Shown one piece after another: positions 1-5,477 of a stretch of 8,967 bases of DNA. The stretch's first letter is position 1; each line of letters begins with the position of its first letter. The DNA lies in NCBI GenBank assembly GCA_028694875.1, contig JAQVKB010000029.1:1-8967 (forward strand), in the 5' to 3' direction. The notes under the pieces were generated by a model that made no database searches, had not been told where the DNA came from, and saw nothing but the letters and a program-made list of their open reading frames with translations. Both the position numbers and the translations under genes were made by a program. This stretch comes from Candidatus Izemoplasmatales bacterium (GTDB lineage: Bacteria; Bacillota_I; Bacilli_A; Izemoplasmatales; Hujiaoplasmataceae).

Positions 1-222
1 GATATCGCCAGAAGCGAGGGCACTATTGGGTAGTACATAGTCGGTAAATTCGACGACTTCAAAGGTATAACCTTGGGCTTCTAAAATCGGTTGGACATGG
101 GCCAAGATTTCGGCATGAGGGGTTGGAGAAGCGCCAACCAAATAGACGGTTTCTTCTTTTTGGCAGGCGCCAAGGGTGATGGTAAGTAACGCAAGGAATA
201 GAATTGAAAGTACTTTTTTCAT
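1..222 (-). CDS. metQ: MetQ, methionine-binding lipoprotein of ABC importer (partial, 3' end beyond left edge)
   Basis: This is the substrate-binding lipoprotein of the MetNIQ D/L-methionine importer, anchored outside the membrane where it delivers methionine to MetI. Only the first 74 codons are in the window. The start at 222 gives a basic N-terminus, a hydrophobic signal segment (residues 4-17) and a lipobox L17-G-A-C20, with Cys20 the expected lipidation site. The mature part shows the NlpA/MetQ signatures ASPTPHAEIL (about residues 31-40) and EFTDYVLPN (about 58-66), and the visible part ends in SGDI. An AAGGAG ribosome-binding site at 233-238 overlaps the metI stop codon, leaving 14 nt between the two genes and implying translational coupling. 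Expression should follow the upstream T-box. The family assignment is firm; the length and C-terminus cannot be judged. Confidence 0.93.
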   Translation of the reverse strand, partial: MKKVLSILFLALLTITLGACQKEETVYLVGASPTPHAEILAHVQPILEAQGYTFEVVEFTDYVLPNSALASGDI

Positions 223-236
223 GATATGTTTTCTCC

Positions 237-896
237 TTATGAGGTTTTTGATAGTTTTTTGACAAGCAAGTCACCGATCACTTGAAGGGCGAGGATGAGA
301 AGTGCAATGAGAACGGTGGAAGCCACTGTCACGAGAATACGGTTTCGAGCGTAACCATAGAGATACGCCAGGTTTCCTAATCCGCCCGCGCCGATTGCGC
401 CGGCGATCGACGTATAGCCCGTAATCGCAATCGCGGTCACAGTAATGCCGCGAATCAACGCCGGCAACGATTCGGGAATCAAAATCCGAAATAGCACTTG
501 AAGCTTGGTGGCCCCAAACGACAGTCCGGTTTCTTTGAGATCATTTCCGGTTTCATGAAGTGCGATTTCCACAATTCTGGCATAAAATGGAGTGGCCCCT
601 AAAATCAGTGCAGGTAAAGCAGCGGTAGGGCCCAAGATCGTTCCAACGAGAACTCGGGTCACTGGAATTAACAACACGATCAAAATCAAGAACGGAACAC
701 TTCGTAACGCGGATGTAATCACAGAAACAATCTTGTACACCGTACGGTTTTCCCAAAGTCCATGCTGGTCGGTTCCGTATAAGAAGGCTCCCCACAACAA
801 ACCAAGGACAAAGACAAACAAGGTGCTGACCAAGGTCATGTACGCCGTTTCCCAAAGTGCATCGAGATAGACTTGAATCTCCAAATCAAACAACAT
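237..896 (-). CDS. metI: MetI, methionine ABC transporter permease
   Basis: MetI is the membrane-spanning subunit of the methionine importer; two copies pair with two MetN ATPases. The 219-residue length is normal for the family (about 217). About five hydrophobic segments are visible (roughly residues 18-40, 57-87, 90-105, 150-175 and 186-212). The EAA coupling loop that docks on the ATPase lies at about 108-142, with the core EIALHETGNDLKETGLSFGA. The glycine-rich GAIGAGGLG at 167-175 is typical of MetI. The ATG at 896 lies inside the end of metN (11-bp overlap) and is preceded by a GGTAGGGGTGG-like ribosome-binding site, so translation is probably coupled. It is the second gene of the metN-metI-metQ operon. 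Confidence 0.95.
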   Translation of the reverse strand: MLFDLEIQVYLDALWETAYMTLVSTLFVFVLGLLWGAFLYGTDQHGLWENRTVYKIVSVITSALRSVPFLILIVLLIPVTRVLVGTILGPTAALPALILGATPFYARIVEIALHETGNDLKETGLSFGATKLQVLFRILIPESLPALIRGITVTAIAITGYTSIAGAIGAGGLGNLAYLYGYARNRILVTVASTVLIALLILALQVIGDLLVKKLSKTS

Positions 897-1869
897 GATC
901 CACCCCTACCTTTCGCTCTTTTAGAAACGCTATGATTTCGGTTTGCTTCTTCGGGGCATGAAGCACCATTGTTCCTTTTTTGTTCGGGGAGACATTCGCA
1001 AACACGATCGAGATGGATACACCGAGTGTCTGAATCATTTCACTCACAATACTTTGATGGACAATCTCTTCTTCAAACTTTAGAAGTAAAAGTTCTTCAA
1101 TGGGAAATTGGTTCTTCAACGTTCCTAAATCCAAACCGATTTGTTTGGTAAAGGCTTGGGTTTCAGGTTGTTTGGCTTTGTACAAAATCTCATCGAGTTT
1201 TCCACTCTCGATGATGCGACCTTTGTCCATCACCGTGACGGTATCACAGATTTCTCTAAGGACATTCAAATCATGGGTCACGATGATGACATCGAGATGA
1301 TGACGCCTGGCGGTGGATTGGATCAACTGTAGTATTTGTGAAGTGGTCATGACATCCAAGGCGCTGGTCGGTTCATCGCACAAAAGCAAGTCCGGCTTTT
1401 GAATTAGCGCTCTGGCAATTCCCACGCGTTGACGTTGTCCGCCAGATAATTGCGCTGGATAACGGGAAGCATAATCGGAAAGTCCGACTTCTTGTAAGAG
1501 CGACCTGGCATATTCCGTGTCTGAAGGTGTCACCTTGCGGTGAAGCGCAATCGGAAACAACACATTTTCGAGGACGGTTTTGCGAGACAAAAGGTGATCG
1601 CTTTGAAAAATCATCCCAATCCGTTTTCGCAACATTCGCGTCGACTCCTGATTGAGAAGTCTCAAATCGGTATAATCAAAGATTTGAATGTTGCCTTGTT
1701 CATAGCTCTCAAGTTTGTTGAGCAAGCGAATCAAGGTGCTCTTCCCCGCACCGCTGATGCCGATGATGCCATGGATCAATCCACTTTCGAATGTGGTCGA
1801 TACATCGTTCAGGGCGATTTCATCCTTGGAAGACGCGTATTGTTTGGAAACACGTTCAATTCGTATCAT
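886..1869 (-). CDS. metN: MetN, methionine ABC transporter ATPase with NIL domain
   Basis: MetN is the cytoplasmic ATPase that powers methionine import. At 327 residues it is close to the usual 340. Visible motifs are Walker A G37-ISGAGKST (to T45), Q-loop Q89, signature LSGGQ 141-145, Walker B LLLCDEP 161-167 and the switch histidine H199. Residues about 255-327 form the C-terminal ACT-like NIL domain, which in MetN family members binds methionine and gives trans-inhibition. The open frame runs upstream to an ATG at 1965, but that extension is the riboswitch and its terminator. The ATG at 1869 is chosen because it begins MIRIERVSK, as MetN proteins do, and has an AAGGAG at 1877-1882. It is the first gene of the operon and is controlled by the T-box directly upstream. 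Confidence 0.96.
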   Translation of the reverse strand: MIRIERVSKQYASSKDEIALNDVSTTFESGLIHGIIGISGAGKSTLIRLLNKLESYEQGNIQIFDYTDLRLLNQESTRMLRKRIGMIFQSDHLLSRKTVLENVLFPIALHRKVTPSDTEYARSLLQEVGLSDYASRYPAQLSGGQRQRVGIARALIQKPDLLLCDEPTSALDVMTTSQILQLIQSTARRHHLDVIIVTHDLNVLREICDTVTVMDKGRIIESGKLDEILYKAKQPETQAFTKQIGLDLGTLKNQFPIEELLLLKFEEEIVHQSIVSEMIQTLGVSISIVFANVSPNKKGTMVLHAPKKQTEIIAFLKERKVGVDHVV

Positions 1870-1891
1870 GGTTCTTCTCCTTGTGAAACAT

Positions 1892-1923
1892 AAAAAAATC
1901 CTTTGCATCCAACGATGCAAAGG
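1892..1923 (-). terminator. T-box-controlled intrinsic terminator before metN
   Basis: On the minus strand CCTTTGCATC and GATGCAAAGG form a 10-bp perfect stem (1914-1923 with 1900-1909) around a short loop, followed by seven Ts (1892-1898). Its 5' arm is also used by the T-box antiterminator, so the two structures exclude each other. It lies 22 nt upstream of the metN start. Confidence 0.95.
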
Positions 1924-2170
1924 ACAAGTTTTTTGACTTGTGGTACCACCTTTGTTCGTGAACATCTCACAACGTTCACCTCTTCAAGTACACTTCCATT
2001 CAAGGAATCAATACTCTATTGCGGTAACGGGCACACCCGGCCAATCCTACTTCAGTTCAAATTGGCAACTCAGAGACCATGTTCATGAAATAAGGCATGC
2101 CTCATTCCACCAACCGAGGCTCTCTAGAAAGTCTTTCATTCATTACTCTTCTCTTCACAGTTTTTATTAC
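1892..2170 (-). ncRNA. Methionine-specific T-box riboswitch (metNIQ leader)
   Basis: This untranslated leader binds uncharged tRNA and allows read-through into metN when methionine is scarce. Stem I shows the distal AGAGAG and GGUUGGUG elements (around 2106-2126) and a helix AUGAAA/UUUCAU above the specifier loop. The 3' side of that loop reads GAAC-AUG-G, so the specifier is AUG (2080 to 2078), matching the Met anticodon. A CGGG-UGUG-CCCG hairpin and a GUGAAC...GUUCAC hairpin follow. The antiterminator (1918-1954) is of textbook form: CAAAGG/CCUUUG, a seven-base UGGUACC bulge and an ACAAGU/ACUUGU helix. UGGU pairs with the ACCA acceptor end expected for tRNA-Met (discriminator A). The CCUUUG arm is shared with the terminator at 1892-1923, giving the on/off switch. 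The 5' end is inferred from the promoter. Confidence 0.95.
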
Positions 2171-2175
2171 GTCCC

Positions 2176-2204
2176 ATTATACCGAGGTGGATATGAAATG
2201 TCAA
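2176..2204 (-). promoter_or_regulatory. Consensus sigma-A-type promoter of the metNIQ operon
   Basis: Reading the minus strand, TTGACA (2204 to 2199), a 17-bp spacer and TATAAT (2181 to 2176) are a perfect match to the housekeeping consensus. The predicted transcription start is about 2169, just before stem I of the T-box. Such a strong promoter fits control by attenuation, not by initiation. Confidence 0.93.
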
Positions 2205-2400
2205 TAAGAATTATCTGCTATAGAGACAATCAAAAATACTTTGGATGAGATTAAATAGGTTATTTTTTTTAAAAGGATACGTAGACGCAAAACTTCATGA
2301 TTACGGATGAAATCTTCGAAAGAACAACTACATGCTATCAATTGTAGTTCAAGAATTTGAAAATAGCTTCATGAAGCAATATTCAACAGAAAATTATATA

Positions 2401-2424
2401 TAGGTGTAAAAATAATTGCACCTA
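2401..2424. repeat. Inverted repeat, possible operator overlapping a plus-strand -35 element
   Basis: Arms TAGGTGTAA (2401-2409) and TTGCACCTA (2416-2424) are complementary apart from one G-T pair, with the 6-nt spacer AAATAA. The right arm contains a -35-like TTGCAC (2416-2421) for the TATAAT at 2441-2446. The position would suit a repressor site, but I do not recognise the regulator. Confidence 0.45.
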
Positions 2425-2446
2425 CATCAAAAAAACGGTTTATAAT
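2416..2446 (+). promoter_or_regulatory. Possible plus-strand promoter of a short RNA
   Basis: TTGCAC at 2416-2421 and TATAAT at 2441-2446 are separated by 19 bp, longer than the optimal 17, so the -10 carries most of the evidence. The start would fall near 2453. The only thing downstream before the strong hairpin at 2521-2555 is about 100 nt of sequence without a credible gene. Confidence 0.4.
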
Positions 2447-2517
2447 CTTTGTGAGAAGAAAAGAAGACGTAATGTCCTATCGCACTTTTGAAAATGCAAA
2501 TATGTGAAAAGTCATCT

Positions 2518-2555
2518 AAAAAACGCGGATTCGACATGCCTTCGAATCCGCGTTT
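2518..2555 (-). terminator. Strong intrinsic terminator of the ferric-reductase-like gene, possibly bidirectional
   Basis: A 14-bp perfect stem (AAACGCGGATTCGA at 2521-2534 with its complement at 2542-2555) and a 7-nt loop are followed on the minus strand by six Ts (2518-2523, partly within the stem). It lies about 65 bp after the stop of the minus-strand gene ending at 2622. On the plus strand the tail is TTTCTTTG, a weaker T-run that could still end a short plus-strand transcript. Confidence 0.85.
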
Positions 2556-2621
2556 CTTTGATTACCAATCCATGCTGTAGACGGGAGGTCCATATGTTTG
2601 GATTGGGTACTTCCATTCCTG

Positions 2622-3206
2622 TTATTTTTGGAAAAGCTTCATTATCCATCTGGTTTTCAAGAGAAAATAAAATCCAAACAATACCACATAAGCTATGCGA
2701 TTCACACCATCGGAGTTGATGATAAGGTGGATGAATAGTAGCAAGTAACTAATATAAGCTGCCTTTTGTATTTTTTTCCAGACCGTCTCATTCATGAGAC
2801 GACGAATCCATCGAAACGAAATAACAAACAAAGGAATCATGATAAGATAGGCAATGATACCAAATATTGGTTGAGATATTTCTCCTGTCATGGCTTTTTG
2901 TAGATAATAGATTGCATGAGGCGTGATGGCCAAAAACCCTAAAATAGAATAGTCTCGACGAACAGGATTCGGTTGATTCGTTGGTTGTTTCCTTGGGAGG
3001 GCCCCAACCAACATCACGACGTAAAAGAGTGCCAAACCCAGATATCCTTGTTTCATGAAAGTAAAGACTGGCAATTCAATCCAATAGAATCCTGCAACAC
3101 TCAGCAAGAAAAACACGATGTAAAGAACGATCGAATACTTTTGAAATAAAAATTTGGCTTTCATTGCAAGAAAAAATAATAAACCTACGAATGGAATTGT
3201 AATCAT
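2622..3206 (-). CDS. Ferric-reductase-like (MsrQ/YedZ-type) heme membrane protein
   Basis: A 194-residue protein made almost wholly of membrane helices (about six: roughly 3-15, 25-45, 54-70, 86-103, 115-132 and 147-183, the last possibly two). The stretch RRDYSILGFLAITPHAIYYL (83-102) resembles the RR-x-LG-x...H helix of the ferric-reductase transmembrane domain found in MsrQ/YedZ. W143...AY-x-SY-x-LLLFIH160 resembles the second heme-ligand helix. H97 and H160 are candidate heme ligands. The second ligand expected about 13 residues after H160 is absent (Y173), so heme content may be reduced. There is no flavin/NAD-binding domain and no MsrP-like partner nearby, so its electron donor and acceptor are unknown. 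The ATG at 3206 has an AGGGGG ribosome-binding site at 3213-3219. It is divergent from a Crp/Fnr regulator gene and probably controlled by it. The domain call is made by pattern only. Confidence 0.72.
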   Translation of the reverse strand: MITIPFVGLLFFLAMKAKFLFQKYSIVLYIVFFLLSVAGFYWIELPVFTFMKQGYLGLALFYVVMLVGALPRKQPTNQPNPVRRDYSILGFLAITPHAIYYLQKAMTGEISQPIFGIIAYLIMIPLFVISFRWIRRLMNETVWKKIQKAAYISYLLLFIHLIINSDGVNRIAYVVLFGFYFLLKTRWIMKLFQK

Positions 3207-3228
3207 GTTAATTCCCCCTTTTTCTTCT

Positions 3229-3234
3229 ATTATA
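3229..3234 (-). promoter_or_regulatory. -10 box of the ferric-reductase-like gene (poor -35)
   Basis: TATAAT is read on the minus strand, with a predicted start at about 3222. The sequence 17 bp upstream is CATTAT, a poor -35. A perfect -10 with a poor -35 is the usual look of an activator-dependent promoter, and the palindrome at 3256-3271 is centred about 41.5 bp upstream of the predicted start. Confidence 0.6.
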
Positions 3235-3250
3235 CTAAGAGAGAATCTGA

Positions 3251-3256
3251 TATAAT
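3251..3256 (+). promoter_or_regulatory. -10 box of the Crp/Fnr-family regulator gene
   Basis: TATAAT on the plus strand, 30 bp before the regulator's ATG, gives a predicted start near 3263. The -35 region (TATTAT) is poor. The last T of this box is also the first base of the palindrome at 3256-3271, so a bound dimer would cover the promoter. Confidence 0.6.
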
Positions 3257-3271
3257 GTTACCTAAGTAACA
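3256..3271. promoter_or_regulatory. Predicted Crp/Fnr-type operator in the divergent intergenic region
   Basis: TGTTACCTAAGTAACA is a palindrome with perfect 6-bp arms and the 5-6-5 geometry of Crp/Fnr sites (TGTNA-N6-TNACA). It lies between the two divergent genes, one of which encodes a Crp/Fnr-family protein. It overlaps that gene's -10 box and start, and is centred near -41.5 for the opposite gene. Binding by this protein is inferred, not shown. Confidence 0.65.
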
Positions 3272-3286
3272 CATTGAGGTGTTTTT

Positions 3287-3916
3287 ATGAAAATAGATTA
3301 TTCCCATCATGTTTTATTAGACAAGATCCCGATCGAAATGATTCCCATCATCGATGCCAAGGCATCCATACGCTGCGTTCCGGCGGGCTCATTCATACAC
3401 CTAGAAGATGAAAGATGTGATGCGCTTGAATTGATTGTGGAAGGCCAAGTTCATGTGGAACCCTCTGACCGATTCGGAAAGGAAAAGATTATTACTACAT
3501 ACGGTAAGGGAGATGTCGTTGGCCTCAATATTCTCTTCTCCTCAGAATCTGTCTATCCCATGAATATCATTTCGGACACTCAATCATGGATATACTCGCT
3601 TCCGAAATCCATGGTAATCCACCTTCTTGAAACAAACAATCATTTTTGTCACTCTTTTCTGCGCATCCTTTCCGATAACAGCACCCAATTAGGTAGAGCT
3701 GTTAAAGACGAGTTTTCAAAAACCCTACGAGAGAAGATTATTGATTACATGGACAAGAACGCAAAAACAGACGACACTTCCATCCATTTCCATACCTCAA
3801 AAACCAACCTCGCAAAATTATTCGGAGTCGCAAGGACCAGTTTGTCCAGAGAACTTCAAAAAATGAGACAGGAGGGCTTGATAGAGTATGATAGAAATAC
3901 CATCCGCTTTCGATGA
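3287..3916 (+). CDS. Crp/Fnr-family transcriptional regulator
   Basis: A 209-residue one-component DNA-binding regulator. Residues about 15-110 form the cyclic-nucleotide-binding-type beta-roll (VPAGSFIHLEDE at 31-42, ELIVEGQVHVE at 48-58, YGKGDVVGL at 72-80). A long dimer helix follows (about 112-158), then the C-terminal winged helix-turn-helix (171-198, SKTNLAKLFGVARTSLSREL). In the recognition helix R183 and R188 align with Crp R180 and R185, but T184 replaces the usual glutamate (Crp E181). The three cysteines (30, 44, 121) do not form an Fnr-like N-terminal iron-sulfur cluster motif, and the Crp cAMP-site residues are not evident, so the effector is unknown. The start has GAGGTG at 3276-3281. 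It overlaps the next gene by 29 bp. A palindrome over its own promoter suggests autoregulation. Confidence 0.92.
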   Translation: MKIDYSHHVLLDKIPIEMIPIIDAKASIRCVPAGSFIHLEDERCDALELIVEGQVHVEPSDRFGKEKIITTYGKGDVVGLNILFSSESVYPMNIISDTQSWIYSLPKSMVIHLLETNNHFCHSFLRILSDNSTQLGRAVKDEFSKTLREKIIDYMDKNAKTDDTSIHFHTSKTNLAKLFGVARTSLSRELQKMRQEGLIEYDRNTIRFR

Positions 3917-4610
3917 AAGCGATGAAAGCAAATCTTACTTTGTCTTTTCGGATATTCATTCCCAGGCAACCATGCTTTTCTCTGCGCTAAAAGAAGCTGG
4001 TTTTGACCGAGAGAACCCCCATCATTACTTGCTTTCCTTGGGAGACTGGACCGATCGGGGATTGGAAGGAAAAGCCTTGCTCGATTTTCTCGAGGAGTTC
4101 ATTCCTTCAGGGAGATTACTTGGCGTTCTTGGAAACCACGACCAATTTCTCCTCGACTTCGCGGATGGGAACACCTCAAGAGTCGCCTTCAACATCCAAC
4201 ACAATGGATTCAAAGAAACCTTGGGGATTGTGGCGGATCATCCGAATGATTTCCATGATTTCAAGAGATTGATCGAACGTTTCCATGACCGATATCCTCA
4301 TTATCTCGATTGGTTGTATCACTTACCGTTGTATCTAGAGTTCGACCATCATGTATTTGTCCATGGATTTTTGAATTTCCATCTTCCAAATTGGCGAGAC
4401 ACCAGCAAACATGATGCGACTTGGTTTCTCGCAAGTGAGCATCTTCAATTCGTACCAAAAGACTTTTCCAAGCAAATCGTGTGTGGCCACGAAACGACAT
4501 ATCTATATGACTATCAAGTCAAAACCATCGACAAGGTGACGATGATCGATGGTGGTGCCGGATATGGACAGCGTGTTCACGTCCTTGTCTTTGATGAATC
4601 AGAGCTATAA
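3888..4610 (+). CDS. Calcineurin-like metallophosphoesterase (PPP-type Ser/Thr phosphatase family)
   Basis: A 240-residue cytoplasmic hydrolase with a two-metal active site. The motifs occur in order: D22-I-H24, GDWTDRG (52-58), GNHD (82-85), then H159 (VHG) and GH201-ET. This is the layout of the PPP/ApaH/PrpE-type phosphoesterases (DxH, GDxxDRG, GNHD/E, H, GH). Substrate cannot be told from sequence: phosphoprotein, dinucleoside polyphosphate or cyclic nucleotide are all possible. The ATG at 3888 lies inside the regulator gene (29-bp overlap) and has AGGAGGG at 3870-3876, so this start is well supported and translation is probably coupled. Sharing a transcript with a Crp/Fnr sensor suggests a functional link. 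The transcript ends at the hairpin 4615-4645. Confidence 0.9.
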   Translation: MIEIPSAFDESDESKSYFVFSDIHSQATMLFSALKEAGFDRENPHHYLLSLGDWTDRGLEGKALLDFLEEFIPSGRLLGVLGNHDQFLLDFADGNTSRVAFNIQHNGFKETLGIVADHPNDFHDFKRLIERFHDRYPHYLDWLYHLPLYLEFDHHVFVHGFLNFHLPNWRDTSKHDATWFLASEHLQFVPKDFSKQIVCGHETTYLYDYQVKTIDKVTMIDGGAGYGQRVHVLVFDESEL

Positions 4611-4614
4611 ATGT

Positions 4615-4647
4615 AAGAAGGAATCGAGTCCATCGATTCCTTCTTTT
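4615..4647 (+). terminator. Intrinsic terminator after the metallophosphoesterase gene
   Basis: AAGAAGGAATCGA (4615-4627) and its perfect complement (4633-4645) form a 13-bp stem with a 5-nt loop, followed by TTGTTT. It sits 4 bp from the stop of the convergent TPM-domain gene. It may help end that transcript too, though the minus-strand tail (ACATTTATAG) lacks a good T-run. Confidence 0.85.
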
Positions 4648-4649
4648 GT

Positions 4650-5477
4650 TTATCTTCTTCGAAACAGTCCCATACCACCGCTGGACCCGCCGCCGCCTCT
4701 CGCACCAAGGAGTCTTCCTCCTGTGCCGACAAAGAGCAACGCCAACAGTCCAATCGGACCCACGCGGTCCCAACCCGTGGCCCAAGGACTTAACACAAAC
4801 ATCCAAAATGACATCGAGATCGAATCGGCCTCCGAATCATAAGGTCCATCATAATCCATCCAATGCTCATAATAGACATCCATATCGTAATTGAACGAAT
4901 CGTAATCATAGGCATCGACATAAACGACCGTTAAGATTTCATACAGAAACTCAACCAGACCAAAGTCAAAGAAATAACCCCAGCCTTCTTCATCATAAAT
5001 CGTGCTGTCAATGATTTGCCCAAGTCTGGTAGGAGTCAAATACGGTTCCATCCGATATCCGACTTCAATTTGACTTTCCACGAGTTCTCCATCCACGAAG
5101 AAAAATAGAAACAACGCACCCATGTCGTTATCACCAATTTTCCATTGTCGATAGATCTCGGTTTTGTCATAGTCCGCGACATCTTCGACATTGTCTACGG
5201 CAAACGTCGCAAAGACGAGTTGCGCTCCGCCATCCACTTCATCTTGGGAGACGTTGTATAGTCGTTCTCCTTCATCCCGAATCGTGGAACGTGTCGCTTG
5301 CGCAAGCACTTCCGCAAAATCATTCACATAGAACGCTTCGGAAGGGTTAGGATAATCTCCTCTTGTCGAGAAAAACCAAATCCCAGCGAATACCAATAAG
5401 CCAAGGACATAAACTGTCCTCGTAACCCGACTCATGTCAATTCGTGAAATCGATGGTAGGAACTTCTTCCGCGCCAT
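4650..5477 (-). CDS. TPM-domain (YgcG-like) membrane protein
   Basis: A 275-residue membrane protein. A basic N-terminus precedes a membrane anchor (about 20-37). The TPM domain (about 48-190) is recognisable from YVNDFAEVL at 50-58, GGAQLVFATF at 83-92, YRQWKIGDNDMGALFLF at 109-125 and VGYRMEPYL at 139-147. A markedly acidic and Tyr-rich stretch follows (187-217), then a hydrophobic segment (about 239-253) and the GGGGSSGG motif typical of YgcG tails, here ending in RRR. The family is often encoded beside lemA, as here; its role is not settled (membrane or envelope maintenance is suspected). The ATG at 5477 overlaps lemA by 41 bp and has only a weak GGAAG. An alternative ATG at 5435 (MSRVTRT) lies 1 nt after the lemA stop but has no ribosome-binding site of its own, so coupling would be needed. 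Confidence 0.85.
   Translation of the reverse strand: MARKKFLPSISRIDMSRVTRTVYVLGLLVFAGIWFFSTRGDYPNPSEAFYVNDFAEVLAQATRSTIRDEGERLYNVSQDEVDGGAQLVFATFAVDNVEDVADYDKTEIYRQWKIGDNDMGALFLFFFVDGELVESQIEVGYRMEPYLTPTRLGQIIDSTIYDEEGWGYFFDFGLVEFLYEILTVVYVDAYDYDSFNYDMDVYYEHWMDYDGPYDSEADSISMSFWMFVLSPWATGWDRVGPIGLLALLFVGTGGRLLGARGGGGSSGGMGLFRRR

Larger units (their letters stand above)
2221..2517. other. Intergenic stretch without a convincing gene; several inverted repeats
   Basis: This AT-rich region lies between the metNIQ promoter and the terminator of the membrane-protein gene. No open frame with a good ribosome-binding site exceeds about 25 codons. It contains a 7-bp inverted repeat AACTACA/TGTAGTT (2326-2332 and 2343-2349), the 12-bp palindrome GCTTCATGAAGC (2366-2377), a 9-bp-arm inverted repeat (2401-2424) and a plus-strand -10-like TATAAT (2441-2446). 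Short coding-like frames on the plus strand (2207-2258, and 2245-2403 with one internal TGA) could be remnants of a lost gene but are not recognised. Confidence 0.6.

Noticed and set aside
1870..1965. Upstream extension of metN to an ATG at 1965
   Set aside because: The added 32 codons are the T-box antiterminator and terminator. The ATG at 1869 has AAGGAG and matches the MetN N-terminus.
1940..2248. Plus-strand frames of 60-100 codons across the T-box region
   Set aside because: They run antisense through a recognised riboswitch and the metNIQ promoter; no ribosome-binding site is seen.
2245..2403. TGA read as Trp (mycoplasma code) to give one longer frame
   Set aside because: TGA ends several real genes here (metN, lemA, the exporter ATPase, the first permease, the Crp/Fnr gene) and Trp is TGG in all recognised genes.
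2401..2446. MerR-type promoter because of the 19-bp spacer
   Set aside because: The inverted repeat overlaps the -35 and lies upstream of the spacer, and no MerR-family gene is present.
3287..3916. Fnr-like oxygen sensor with iron-sulfur cluster
   Set aside because: The cysteines at 30, 44 and 121 do not form the clustered N-terminal motif of Fnr; the effector is left open.
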